A stretch of DNA of 41,317 nucleotides from Modestobacter excelsi (lineage in GTDB: Bacteria > Actinomycetota > Actinomycetes > Mycobacteriales > Geodermatophilaceae): NCBI RefSeq assembly GCF_005930495.1, contig NZ_SJEX01000045.1, forward strand, positions 1 through 41,317. The letters run 5' to 3'. The notes beneath the pieces are model-generated. The model had not been told where the DNA came from. It was given only the letters and a program-made list of their open reading frames with translations, and made no database searches. A program made the position numbers and the translations under genes. Of the stretch, positions 32,497 through 41,317 are shown piece by piece; the first letter of the stretch is position 1; the number at the start of each line of letters is the position of its first letter.

Positions 32497-33066
32497 GTGA
32501 GCGACCAGGACAACGGTTCGCAGGGTCAGCTGTTCAGCGACGCAGCGGTGGGCGCCTTCTCCTACGACGACGTCGACAGCGACACCGTCGGGTACCGCGG
32601 CCCCACGGCCTGCGCGGCCGCCGGCATCACCTACCGGCAGCTGGACTACTGGGCCCGCACCGGGCTGGTCGCCCCGTCCGTCCGCAGCGCCACCGGGTCG
32701 GGCACGCAGCGGCTGTACTCCTTCCGCGACATCCTCGTCCTCAAGGTCGTCAAGCGACTGCTGGACACCGGCGTCTCGCTGCAGAACATCCGCAGGGCCG
32801 TCGACCACCTGCGCACCCGCGGGGTCAGGGACCTGGCGAACATCACCCTGCTGTCCGACGGCGCCACGGTGTACGAGTGCACCTCCGCCGAGGAGGTCGT
32901 CGACCTGCTCGCCGGCGGTCAGGGCGTGTTCGGGATCGCGGTGTCCGGAGCCCTCCGTGAGCTGTCCGGGGAGCTCGCCGAGCTGCCCGCCGAGCGGCTG
33001 GACGGCGCCCCGCACGCCGACGACGAGCTCTCCCAGCGCCGCCGACGCCGCGCCGCCTCCGCCTGA
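32497..33066 (+). CDS. MerR-family regulator (Rv1830/ResR-like)
   Basis: 189 aa, GTG 32497 with GAGGAG 5 nt upstream. The winged helix reads ACAAAGITYRQLDYWARTGL, VAPSVRSATGSGTQRLYSF and RDILVLKVVKRLLDTGVSLQ. The C-terminal part (about 110-189) is unlike metal-binding MerR proteins. It matches Rv1830 in size and position; mycobacterial orthologues affect growth and division, reportedly through whiB2. It is the nearest regulator to the twin palindromes before gcvP, but no evidence ties it to them beyond proximity. Confidence 0.88.
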   Translation: MSDQDNGSQGQLFSDAAVGAFSYDDVDSDTVGYRGPTACAAAGITYRQLDYWARTGLVAPSVRSATGSGTQRLYSFRDILVLKVVKRLLDTGVSLQNIRRAVDHLRTRGVRDLANITLLSDGATVYECTSAEEVVDLLAGGQGVFGIAVSGALRELSGELAELPAERLDGAPHADDELSQRRRRRAASA

Positions 33067-33105
33067 GCGAGCCCGCTCCCGCGCCGTCGGTGTGCCCCGG
33101 GACAG

Positions 33106-33123
33106 TGATCAGGTGACCTGATC
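33106..33123. promoter_or_regulatory. Operator-like palindrome 1 upstream of gcvP
   Basis: TGATCAGGTGACCTGATC, containing an 8-bp inverted repeat around a single central base. Identical to the copy at 33169-33186; centre-to-centre distance 63 bp, six helical turns. Confidence 0.7.
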
Positions 33124-33168
33124 GAAGGCCGTCCTCCTGCAGCAACGCTGGTGAGGGAGGAGGGACTC

Positions 33169-33186
33169 TGATCAGGTGACCTGATC
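33169..33186. promoter_or_regulatory. Operator-like palindrome 2 upstream of gcvP
   Basis: Second identical copy of the 18-bp element. It ends 25 nt before the gcvP -10 box and abuts or slightly precedes the -35 region, where no recognisable -35 hexamer exists. That placement suits a bound activator, though a repressor is not excluded. Confidence 0.7.
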
Positions 33187-33211
33187 CACGTCGGCCCTCG
33201 CAGCCCGCTGG

Positions 33212-33217
33212 TAGCGT
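33212..33217 (+). promoter_or_regulatory. -10 box TAGCGT, leaderless gcvP promoter
   Basis: TAGCGT ends 7 nt before the GTG start at 33225, and there is no Shine-Dalgarno sequence. The same TAGSGT-7 nt-GTG arrangement recurs at 39555. Confidence 0.5.
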
Positions 33218-33224
33218 CGTTGCA

Positions 33225-36236
<3,012 letters not shown>

Positions 36237-36304
36237 ACACGGTCTGGCAACGGCAGGCCGGCAGGGGCTCGACGGATCACCGGCGGAGGGTGGACCCTCT
36301 CCGC

Positions 36305-37093
36305 ATGAGGACGTCGGTGCGGGGGTCGGTGTCGGGCGGGGTGCTGGTGGCCGGGGCGGCGGTGCTGCTGACCGCGTGCGGCAGTCAACCGGCGGTGGAC
36401 GCGGCCAGCCCGGTCGGGGTCAGCGAGGCGGCGGCGACGGAGAGCGCCGGCCCGGCCACGGCGATCACCGAGGCGCCCGCCGGCGACCTGGCCGCGGGCC
36501 TGCTGCCGGAGTCGGCGTTCGGCCCGGACGCCGAGGTCGTCCAGCTCCCCGACGACATGCCCGGCTGGTGGTCCGGGCACGACGGCTGGGACCACGGCGG
36601 CTGGTGGGGGCACGGCGACGGGGCCGGCGGCCTCCCCGACGGGACGGGCGTCGAGCCGGCGGCGTGCGCCGACGTGCTGGCCAGCCTGCCGGAGCTCCCC
36701 GACGACGAGCCGGACGTCGCCGGCCAGGTCGCCACGACCGACCAGCTGCGCACCTTCGAGGTCCTCGCCGACGGACCGGCGCTGGAGGGCCTGCAGCTGC
36801 CGGTCGACCAGCTGCTGCAGAACTGCTCCGACGTGACCGTGACCGGGCCGTGGGGGATGACGGCGACCTTCTCGGTGACCGAGCTCGACGCCGCAGCCCG
36901 CGGCGGGTCGACCACCGCACTGGCGGTCGCGGTGACCTCCCCGGCCGGCTCGCAGTCGGGCCTGGTGGGCGTGGTCACCCAGGGCTCGCGCGCGCTCATG
37001 CTGGCGCAGACCGGTTCCGACGGAGCCGAGCCGGATCAGGCCGCGTTCACCGCCCTGCTCGACCAGGCCGCGGACGCCGCCTCCTTCGACTGA
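36305..37093 (+). CDS. Secreted lipoprotein of unknown function
   Basis: 262 aa, ATG 36305. A basic start (MRTSVR), hydrophobic helix and lipobox LLTAC with Cys25 predict a lipid-anchored protein outside the cytoplasmic membrane. Then come an Ala/Thr/Glu-rich linker, a striking Trp/Gly/His/Asp segment (about 80-105; WWSGHDGWDHGGWWGHGD) and a folded domain with two Cys (near residues 120 and 178) that resembles mycobacterial extracellular sensor-like domains. The His/Asp-rich segment could bind metal; inference only. Convergent with the serine hydrolase gene. Confidence 0.86.
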   Translation: MRTSVRGSVSGGVLVAGAAVLLTACGSQPAVDAASPVGVSEAAATESAGPATAITEAPAGDLAAGLLPESAFGPDAEVVQLPDDMPGWWSGHDGWDHGGWWGHGDGAGGLPDGTGVEPAACADVLASLPELPDDEPDVAGQVATTDQLRTFEVLADGPALEGLQLPVDQLLQNCSDVTVTGPWGMTATFSVTELDAAARGGSTTALAVAVTSPAGSQSGLVGVVTQGSRALMLAQTGSDGAEPDQAAFTALLDQAADAASFD

Positions 37094-37108
37094 CGCCCGG
37101 GCAGCCCC

Positions 37109-38071
37109 TCAGGTGCTGCTGACGACGGCCTGGGCGGCGGCGTCCAGGGCCGCCCGGGCCCGGGCCCAGCTGGTGCGGGTCGGGAAGCCGCCGAGCAGGA
37201 CGACGACCCGGCCGTCGGCGAGGACGCCGGCCGAGTGCAGCTGCCGGCGGGCGTCGATGCAGCACATCCAGCCCTGCTTCACCGCGACCGCGGTCGCTGC
37301 GGTCACCGCGGGGGCGAGCAACCCGTACCGCTGGTCGAAGCCGTCGGTCGCGACCCGGGTCGGCGACCCCATCCAGCCGGTCAGCGTGGCCAGGTCGTCG
37401 GCGGGCAGGTGGTCGGGGAGGGCGGACAGGAACCGCGCCGTGTCCGCCGCGGTGGTCACGGCCTCGCCCCACTGACCGGCCTGCGCCGGAGGGTCGCTCC
37501 CCGTCAACCCGAAGTCGGCGGCCGCGGCGACCACCAGCTCGGCGCCGTCGAAGCGGTCCCACAGCAGGCTCATCGCGTCGTCGTCGGAGGCGACGACGGC
37601 CCGCCGCATCCGGTCGAGGTCGGCCGGGGAGAGCTGCAGCAGACCGGCGGCGTCCCGGGCGAACAGCTGCTGGACCACCAGCAGCTTGACCAGCGAGGCG
37701 GTCAGGACGGGGATGCGGGCACCCGGGCCGGTCAGCACCTCCGCGCCGGTGGGGTCCAGGACGGCGACGTGCACCGTCCCGCCGACGCGGGCGGCGGCCT
37801 CCCCGGCGGCGGTGAGCACGGCCAGCCCGGCCGCGGGGTCCACGACCGGGGGAGGCGGCACGGCCCCGGGCAGCCGGACAGCGGGCGGCCCGGCCGGGAC
37901 CGGTCGCGGCGGGGGCCGGGTGGCCGCGGTCGGATGCGGGTCCGCCGCTCGCGCCGGCGGGCACTCGCCGACCGATGAGGCGAGGGCGGCGGTGAGCGCG
38001 AGCACCGTCGTCGTCGGCGTGAGCCGGCGCCGGGGCGGACGCGCGCGGCGCCGGAGCCGACCATGCGGCAC
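37109..38071 (-). CDS. Secreted beta-lactamase-like serine hydrolase
   Basis: 320 aa from GTG 38071. The N terminus is Arg-rich (RLRRRARPPRRR) and followed by a hydrophobic stretch ending near ARAA, consistent with an export signal; a Pro-rich linker comes next (about 50-80). The penicillin-recognising fold has S126-L-V-K129 (SxxK), S162-D-D (SDN position) and K265-Q-G (KTG position). The altered second and third motifs resemble class A-like hydrolases of unknown substrate rather than true resistance enzymes. Start choice is the weak point: no clear ribosome binding site, but the upstream frame has poor codon use. Confidence 0.84.
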   Translation of the reverse strand: MPHGRLRRRARPPRRRLTPTTTVLALTAALASSVGECPPARAADPHPTAATRPPPRPVPAGPPAVRLPGAVPPPPVVDPAAGLAVLTAAGEAAARVGGTVHVAVLDPTGAEVLTGPGARIPVLTASLVKLLVVQQLFARDAAGLLQLSPADLDRMRRAVVASDDDAMSLLWDRFDGAELVVAAAADFGLTGSDPPAQAGQWGEAVTTAADTARFLSALPDHLPADDLATLTGWMGSPTRVATDGFDQRYGLLAPAVTAATAVAVKQGWMCCIDARRQLHSAGVLADGRVVVLLGGFPTRTSWARARAALDAAAQAVVSST

Positions 38072-38141
38072 AGCGTCCCGGAATGCCGCCCTCGCGGGCA
38101 GTGGTCCCGGCGTGCCGACCGCGCTGGGTGGCCGGTCGGGG

Positions 38142-38333
38142 TCAGGCGGTGGCGAGCTGCCAGCGGCGGTCGAGCACGACCTGGCCGTCGGGGAGGAGCT
38201 CGCCGTCGTCGTCGAAGAGCACGACGCCGTTGCACAGCAGGGTCCAGCCCTGCTCGGGGTGCCGGCTGACGGGCACGGCGAGCACCCGGTCGTCGGCGGT
38301 GGCGCTGGGGCAGCTACGTACGTGAGCACACAT
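38142..38333 (-). CDS. DUF5999 family small protein
   Basis: 63 aa, ATG 38333 with AGGAGA 5-6 nt upstream. CAHVRSCPSA near the start carries two Cys, and SRHPEQGWTLLCNGVVLFDD and GELLPDGQ are the DUF5999 core. This is a short conserved actinobacterial protein of unknown function; no membrane helix. The three Cys could bind a metal. Confidence 0.85.
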   Translation of the reverse strand: MCAHVRSCPSATADDRVLAVPVSRHPEQGWTLLCNGVVLFDDDGELLPDGQVVLDRRWQLATA

Positions 38334-38428
38334 CCTGGTCTCCTGTCGGACCCGGTCGGCGGGCGGAGCGGCCTGCCGTGCGGTGGACCGAGTGTGCGCG
38401 CGGTCACGTATGTCGCCCGGAGGCCGAG

Positions 38429-38441
38429 GTGACGACGTCAC
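38429..38441. promoter_or_regulatory. Inverted repeat GTGACGACGTCAC
   Basis: Six-base arms around one central base, in the gap between the coaA stop (38513) and the DUF5999 start, about 96 nt upstream of DUF5999. Operator candidate only. Confidence 0.3.
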
Positions 38442-38512
38442 GCTGCGGAGTTGGCACAGTGTGTGGTGATCCGCCCGGTCCGGTCGGGAGCCCGCCGCGC
38501 AGCGCGACCTCG

Positions 38513-39475
38513 TCAGAGCTTGCGCAGCAGCACCCGGCGCACCGAGTGGTCCGCGGCCTTCTGCAGCACCAGCCGGGCCCGGGAGCGGGTGGGCGCGATG
38601 TTGAGCCGCAGGTTGGGCTCGTTGACTCCCCGCCAGATGCCCCGTGCCGTCGTCGTCGCCTCCTCGTCGGTGAGGTCGGCGAACCGGTGGAAGTAGGCGG
38701 CTGTGTCGGAGAAGGCGGTGCGCCGCAGGGCCAGGAAGCGCTCGACGTACCACCGCGAGATGTCGTGCTCGGCGGCGTCGACGTAGACGGAGAAGTCGAA
38801 GAAGTCCGAGAGGAACACCTCCGGCACCCGGCCGTCGGGGCGGCCACCGGCCTGCAGCACGTTGAGCCCCTCGAGCACGAGGACGTCGGGGGAGTCGACG
38901 ACCTGCCGCTCCCCGGGCAGCACGTCGTAGGACGCGTGCGAGTACAGCGGCGCACTCACCTCCGGCCTGCCGGACTTCACGTCGGCGAGGAAGCGCAGCA
39001 GCGCCCGCCGGTCGTAGCTCTCCGGGAAGCCCTTGCGGTCCAGCAGCCCGCGCGCCTCGAGCTCGGCGTTGGGCAGCAGGAAACCGTCGGTGGTGACCAG
39101 GTCGACCCGGGGCGTGTCCGGGGCGGCGGCCAGCAGCGCCTGCAGCAGCCGGGCCGTGGTGCTCTTGCCGACGGCCACGCTGCCGGCCACGGCGATGACG
39201 AAGGGGACCTTCGCCGTGCGCGCCCCGAGGAACTGGGTCTGCGCCGCCCACAGCCGGCGGCTCGCGGTGACGTGCAGGTGCAGCAGGCGGGCCAGCGGCA
39301 GGTACACCGTCGCGACCTCGTCGACGTCGATCCGGTCGCCGAGGCTGGCCAGCGCCCGCACGTCGGCGGCGTCCAGCGGCAGGTCCGAACCCGCCGCCAG
39401 GGCACGCCAGGACTCCCGGTCGAACGCGGTGAAGGGCGAGACCTGCGCTCGCGTGCCGACCGTCACGGCGCCCAT
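38513..39475 (-). CDS. coaA: Pantothenate kinase (type I, CoaA)
   Basis: 320 aa, ATG 39475. Walker [10 protein letters not shown] at 98-106, then [36 protein letters not shown] and [14 protein letters not shown] with the pantothenate-site residues, and [13 protein letters not shown]. Length matches the type I family. It phosphorylates pantothenate in the first step of coenzyme A synthesis and is usually feedback-inhibited by CoA. Monocistronic here, divergent from the GNAT gene. Confidence 0.95.
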   Translation of the reverse strand: MGAVTVGTRAQVSPFTAFDRESWRALAAGSDLPLDAADVRALASLGDRIDVDEVATVYLPLARLLHLHVTASRRLWAAQTQFLGARTAKVPFVIAVAGSVAVGKSTTARLLQALLAAAPDTPRVDLVTTDGFLLPNAELEARGLLDRKGFPESYDRRALLRFLADVKSGRPEVSAPLYSHASYDVLPGERQVVDSPDVLVLEGLNVLQAGGRPDGRVPEVFLSDFFDFSVYVDAAEHDISRWYVERFLALRRTAFSDTAAYFHRFADLTDEEATTTARGIWRGVNEPNLRLNIAPTRSRARLVLQKAADHSVRRVLLRKL

Positions 39476-39554
39476 GGTGCCGTCCGGGCTCCGCCCACCC
39501 CCCGACCGGGTGGTCCCCGGGGTGCGGGGAGGCCGGCGGTGGCGCTGCGGCGTC

Positions 39555-39560
39555 TAGGGT
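39555..39560 (+). promoter_or_regulatory. -10 box TAGGGT, leaderless GNAT gene
   Basis: TAGGGT lies 7 nt before the GTG at 39568; no ribosome binding site. Same arrangement as at gcvP. Confidence 0.5.
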
Positions 39561-39567
39561 CCTGGGC

Positions 39568-40404
39568 GTGTCGTCGCCCGGGCTCCTCGACCGGATCGAG
39601 CGCTACTTCGCCCTCGCGGCCCTGGCGGACGCCCGGGTGCACCGGGTGGGCTCGCTGGCCGTGCCGATCGGGTCGCCGGACTGGCCGTACCCCGCGCGTC
39701 CCCTGCCGGGGCGCGAGGCCGCCGTCACCGTCGCCGACGTCCGGGCCGCCGTCGCGCTGCAGGAACGGTCCGGCGTCCCGGCGTCGCTGGAGTGGCTGGG
39801 CGAGCGGTGCCGCGGTCTGGCCGGGGTCGCGCGGTCGGCGGGGCTGGCCGTGGAGGACCTGCCGCTGCTGGTCGCCGACGACCCGGTCGAGGTGCTGCTG
39901 CCGGTGGGCGTCCGGCTCTACCTCGTGGGCGCCGACGACCCGAAGCTGGGGCTGTACCAGCGGCTGGCCGAGCTGGCGTTCGCCTCGCCCGGGCCGGTGG
40001 CCCCCGTCCCCGCGGCGGCCGGGCGGAGCACCCCGGACGTCGCCCTCGGCGACCCGGGACCGGCGGACCTGCCGCCGACCGAGGTGCTGCGCGAGCGGGT
40101 GGCCGCCGGCCGCACGGTCATGATGGTCGCGGTCGACGACGGCCAGCCGGTCGCGATCGGCTCGCACCAACCGGTCGACGTCGACGGTGTGGAGATCAGC
40201 GAGGTGGTCGGCGTGGCGACCCTGCCCCGGTTCCGCGGCCGCGGCCTCGGCGCCGGGCTCACCTCGGCGCTGGTCGAGCACGCCCGGCAGACCGCCGACC
40301 TGGTGTTCCTGTCCGCCGGTGACGACGACGTGGCCCGGGTCTACGAGCGGGCCGGGTTCGCCCGGGCCGGCACCACCTGCCTGGCGGAGCGCCCGTCCCG
40401 CTGA
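39568..40404 (+). CDS. GNAT family N-acetyltransferase
   Basis: 278 aa, GTG 39568, probably leaderless. The C-terminal GNAT domain (about 150-275) contains SEVVGVATLPRFRGRGLGAG with the acetyl-CoA-binding R/Q-x-x-G-x-G/A motif, and LSAGDDDVARVYERAGF as the closing helix. The N-terminal 140 residues form a second, degenerate domain with LPLLVADDPVEVLLPVGVRL. This two-part layout occurs in actinobacterial acetyltransferases of unknown substrate. Confidence 0.88.
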   Translation: MSSPGLLDRIERYFALAALADARVHRVGSLAVPIGSPDWPYPARPLPGREAAVTVADVRAAVALQERSGVPASLEWLGERCRGLAGVARSAGLAVEDLPLLVADDPVEVLLPVGVRLYLVGADDPKLGLYQRLAELAFASPGPVAPVPAAAGRSTPDVALGDPGPADLPPTEVLRERVAAGRTVMMVAVDDGQPVAIGSHQPVDVDGVEISEVVGVATLPRFRGRGLGAGLTSALVEHARQTADLVFLSAGDDDVARVYERAGFARAGTTCLAERPSR

Positions 40405-40434
40405 GCCGGCGCACCGGCCCAGCGGGACGCCGGG

Positions 40435-40974
40435 TCACTCGACGTCGTACTCCGCGACGATCGTGCCGCGGGCGAGGGTGTGGCTGAACAGGTTGAACCC
40501 GAGGTAGGCCGGGCTCGCCTCGGCGGGCACCCCGAGGTCGTCGGTGTCGAGCGCGTGCACCACCACGTAGTAGCGGTGGGTCCCGTGCCCGGCCGGCGGC
40601 GCCGCACCGACGTACCCGGCGAACCCGGCGTCGTTGCGCAGCTGCACCGCACCTGCGGGCAGGCCGTCGGAGGCCGCGCCGCTGGACAGCTCGGTCACCG
40701 AGGCCGGGATGCCGGCGACCGCCCAGTGCCAGAAGCCGCTGGTGGTCGGGGCGTCGGGGTCGTAGACGGTGATCGCGAAGCCCTTGGTCTCGCTGGGGAA
40801 GCCGGACCAGCTCAGCTGCGGGGACCGGTCCTCACCGCCGGGGACGCCCATCGCGCCGCTCGTGTGCGGGGCGGGGAGGCGCTCGCCGTGCCCGATGTCG
40901 GTGCTCTCGAGCGAGAACGAGGGGACCTGCGGGAGGAAGTCGTAGGGGTTCGGCGGGGTGGGGCGGTCGGCCAT
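40435..40974 (-). CDS. YbhB/YbcL family Raf kinase inhibitor-like protein (PEBP)
   Basis: 179 aa, ATG 40974 with GAGGAG 7 nt upstream. PEBP signatures: [38 protein letters not shown] with the anion-binding DPDAP and HW residues, and [15 protein letters not shown]. Bacterial PEBP proteins bind small anionic ligands; their function is poorly known. The usual signal peptide is absent, so it is cytosolic. A TAGGGT box (41043-41048, minus) gives a leader of about 60 nt. Confidence 0.93.
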   Translation of the reverse strand: MADRPTPPNPYDFLPQVPSFSLESTDIGHGERLPAPHTSGAMGVPGGEDRSPQLSWSGFPSETKGFAITVYDPDAPTTSGFWHWAVAGIPASVTELSSGAASDGLPAGAVQLRNDAGFAGYVGAAPPAGHGTHRYYVVVHALDTDDLGVPAEASPAYLGFNLFSHTLARGTIVAEYDVE

Positions 40975-41042
40975 GCCGGTGCTCCTCGGGTCGTGGGCTC
41001 CCGGCGGGGACCGGGAGAGCGGCGGTGCCGCAGCTCGTGCCG

Positions 41043-41048
41043 ACCCTA
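41043..41048 (-). promoter_or_regulatory. -10 candidate TAGGGT for the PEBP gene
   Basis: Minus-strand TAGGGT, 68 nt upstream of the ATG at 40974; same hexamer as at 39555. Confidence 0.4.
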
Positions 41049-41120
41049 GGGAGTTCCGTGGGGCGCCGCCCGGTCGGGCGCTGCCGACCTGGCGACGGCG
41101 CCTCGGCGCACCATACCGCA

Positions 41121-41216
41121 CCGTTATCCCCAACGCCGCCGCCGCCCGACCGGCCCGCCGTCCCCGGGGGAGCACCCCCGGACACGAAACGCGGGAGCGC
41201 CCTCCGGGCGGAGCAG
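41121..41216 (+). repeat. Dispersed intergenic repeat, copy B
   Basis: Same ordered words as 14305-14398: CCGTTATCCCCAAC, CGTCCCCGG, GAGCA, CCGGAC, CGGGAG, GCGCCCTCCGGGCG and AGCAG, with one 2-nt spacing difference. Like copy A it lies upstream of a minus-strand gene. Confidence 0.6.
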
Positions 41217-41220
41217 TGAC

Positions 41221-41265
41221 GCACCCCAGCACGGCGGGGCGAGCGAGGTCGCCCGGCCGGGGTGC
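41221..41265. other. Nested hairpin adjoining repeat copy B
   Basis: Outer arms GCACCCC (41221-41227) and GGGGTGC (41259-41265), inner arms GGGCGA (41237-41242) and TCGCCC (41249-41254). Not present after copy A. Could be an RNA structure or a terminator for a gene beyond the window. Confidence 0.4.
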
Positions 41266-41317
41266 GAGCGAGCACGAGGAGGCCACCGGGCGGGGGAGCG
41301 GAGCCGAACGCCTGGAG

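Larger units (their letters stand above)
40975..41317. other. Gene-free right end with promoter, repeat copy B and a nested hairpin
   Basis: No supported coding frame. It contains the TAGGGT box, the dispersed repeat copy B and the hairpin at 41221-41265, listed separately. The last 50 nt are GAGCGAG-rich and could lead into a feature beyond the window. Confidence 0.5.

Noticed and set aside
33067-33224. Glycine riboswitch upstream of gcvP
   Set aside because: No glycine aptamer core could be traced; the palindromes and the leaderless start leave no room for an expression platform.
38072-38407. N-terminal extension of the serine hydrolase up to 38407
   Set aside because: The extension overlaps the DUF5999 gene in another frame and has poor codon use; the export signal begins after GTG 38071.

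Overview
The window is very GC-rich (third codon positions are nearly all G or C) and carries genes typical of Actinomycetota: a DevR/DevS two-component pair, GAF-ANTAR and STAS proteins, and a block matching Mycobacterium tuberculosis Rv1822-Rv1832 in content and order. The style (many GTG starts, GTGA/ATGA overlaps, TANNNT boxes 6-7 nt before start codons) and the gene mix suggest a Geodermatophilales-like actinobacterium (Blastococcus, Modestobacter or Geodermatophilus type). That placement is an inference. No rRNA, tRNA, CRISPR array, insertion sequence or phage gene was seen.

Layout. 1-3.9 kb: a 29-codon Cys-containing leader peptide at the left edge, a MalT/LuxR-type ATPase regulator, a STAS protein and a decayed VOC gene. 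4-9.2 kb: a cell-wall module made of a one-TM protein, a single polypeptide that fuses a SEDS glycosyltransferase (RodA/FtsW) to a class B penicillin-binding protein, and a convergent MreB-like actin. 9.4-14.1 kb: a DosR/DevR-type locus with response regulator, two-GAF sensor kinase and two-domain universal stress protein (USP), plus remnants of a second USP and of an Acg-type nitroreductase; DosR-box-like palindromes lie upstream of the USP gene and of devR. 14.1-15.8 kb: a GAF-ANTAR protein interrupted by an amber codon inside its ANTAR domain. 15.8-20.7 kb: acyl-CoA synthetase, FAD monooxygenase coupled to a deleted AMP-ligase remnant, and a DsbA-like protein. 20.9-26.7 kb: two DUF202 membrane proteins, an SMP-30 family hydrolase, and a PEP synthase operon with its regulatory kinase/phosphorylase.

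26.8-36.2 kb is the conserved block: CDP-alcohol phosphatidyltransferase, DUF881, small basic protein, DUF881, gcvH, garA, ftsR (MerR), bifunctional nuclease, a second MerR regulator, and gcvP. Two identical 18-bp near-palindromes, 63 bp apart, stand between the second MerR gene and an apparently leaderless gcvP promoter. 36.3-41.3 kb holds a lipoprotein, a beta-lactamase-like serine hydrolase, a DUF5999 protein, pantothenate kinase, a GNAT acetyltransferase and a PEBP (Raf kinase inhibitor-like) protein.

Most notable: the SEDS-bPBP fusion beside MreB; the partly decayed DosR locus that keeps a good DosR box on the surviving USP gene; the amber-interrupted ANTAR gene; the twin operators before gcvP; the Cys leader peptide; and an intergenic repeat of about 95 bp found twice, at 14.3 and 41.1 kb. 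At least four genes in the first 20 kb survive only as internally deleted or truncated remnants, while the 26.8-36.2 kb block is intact.
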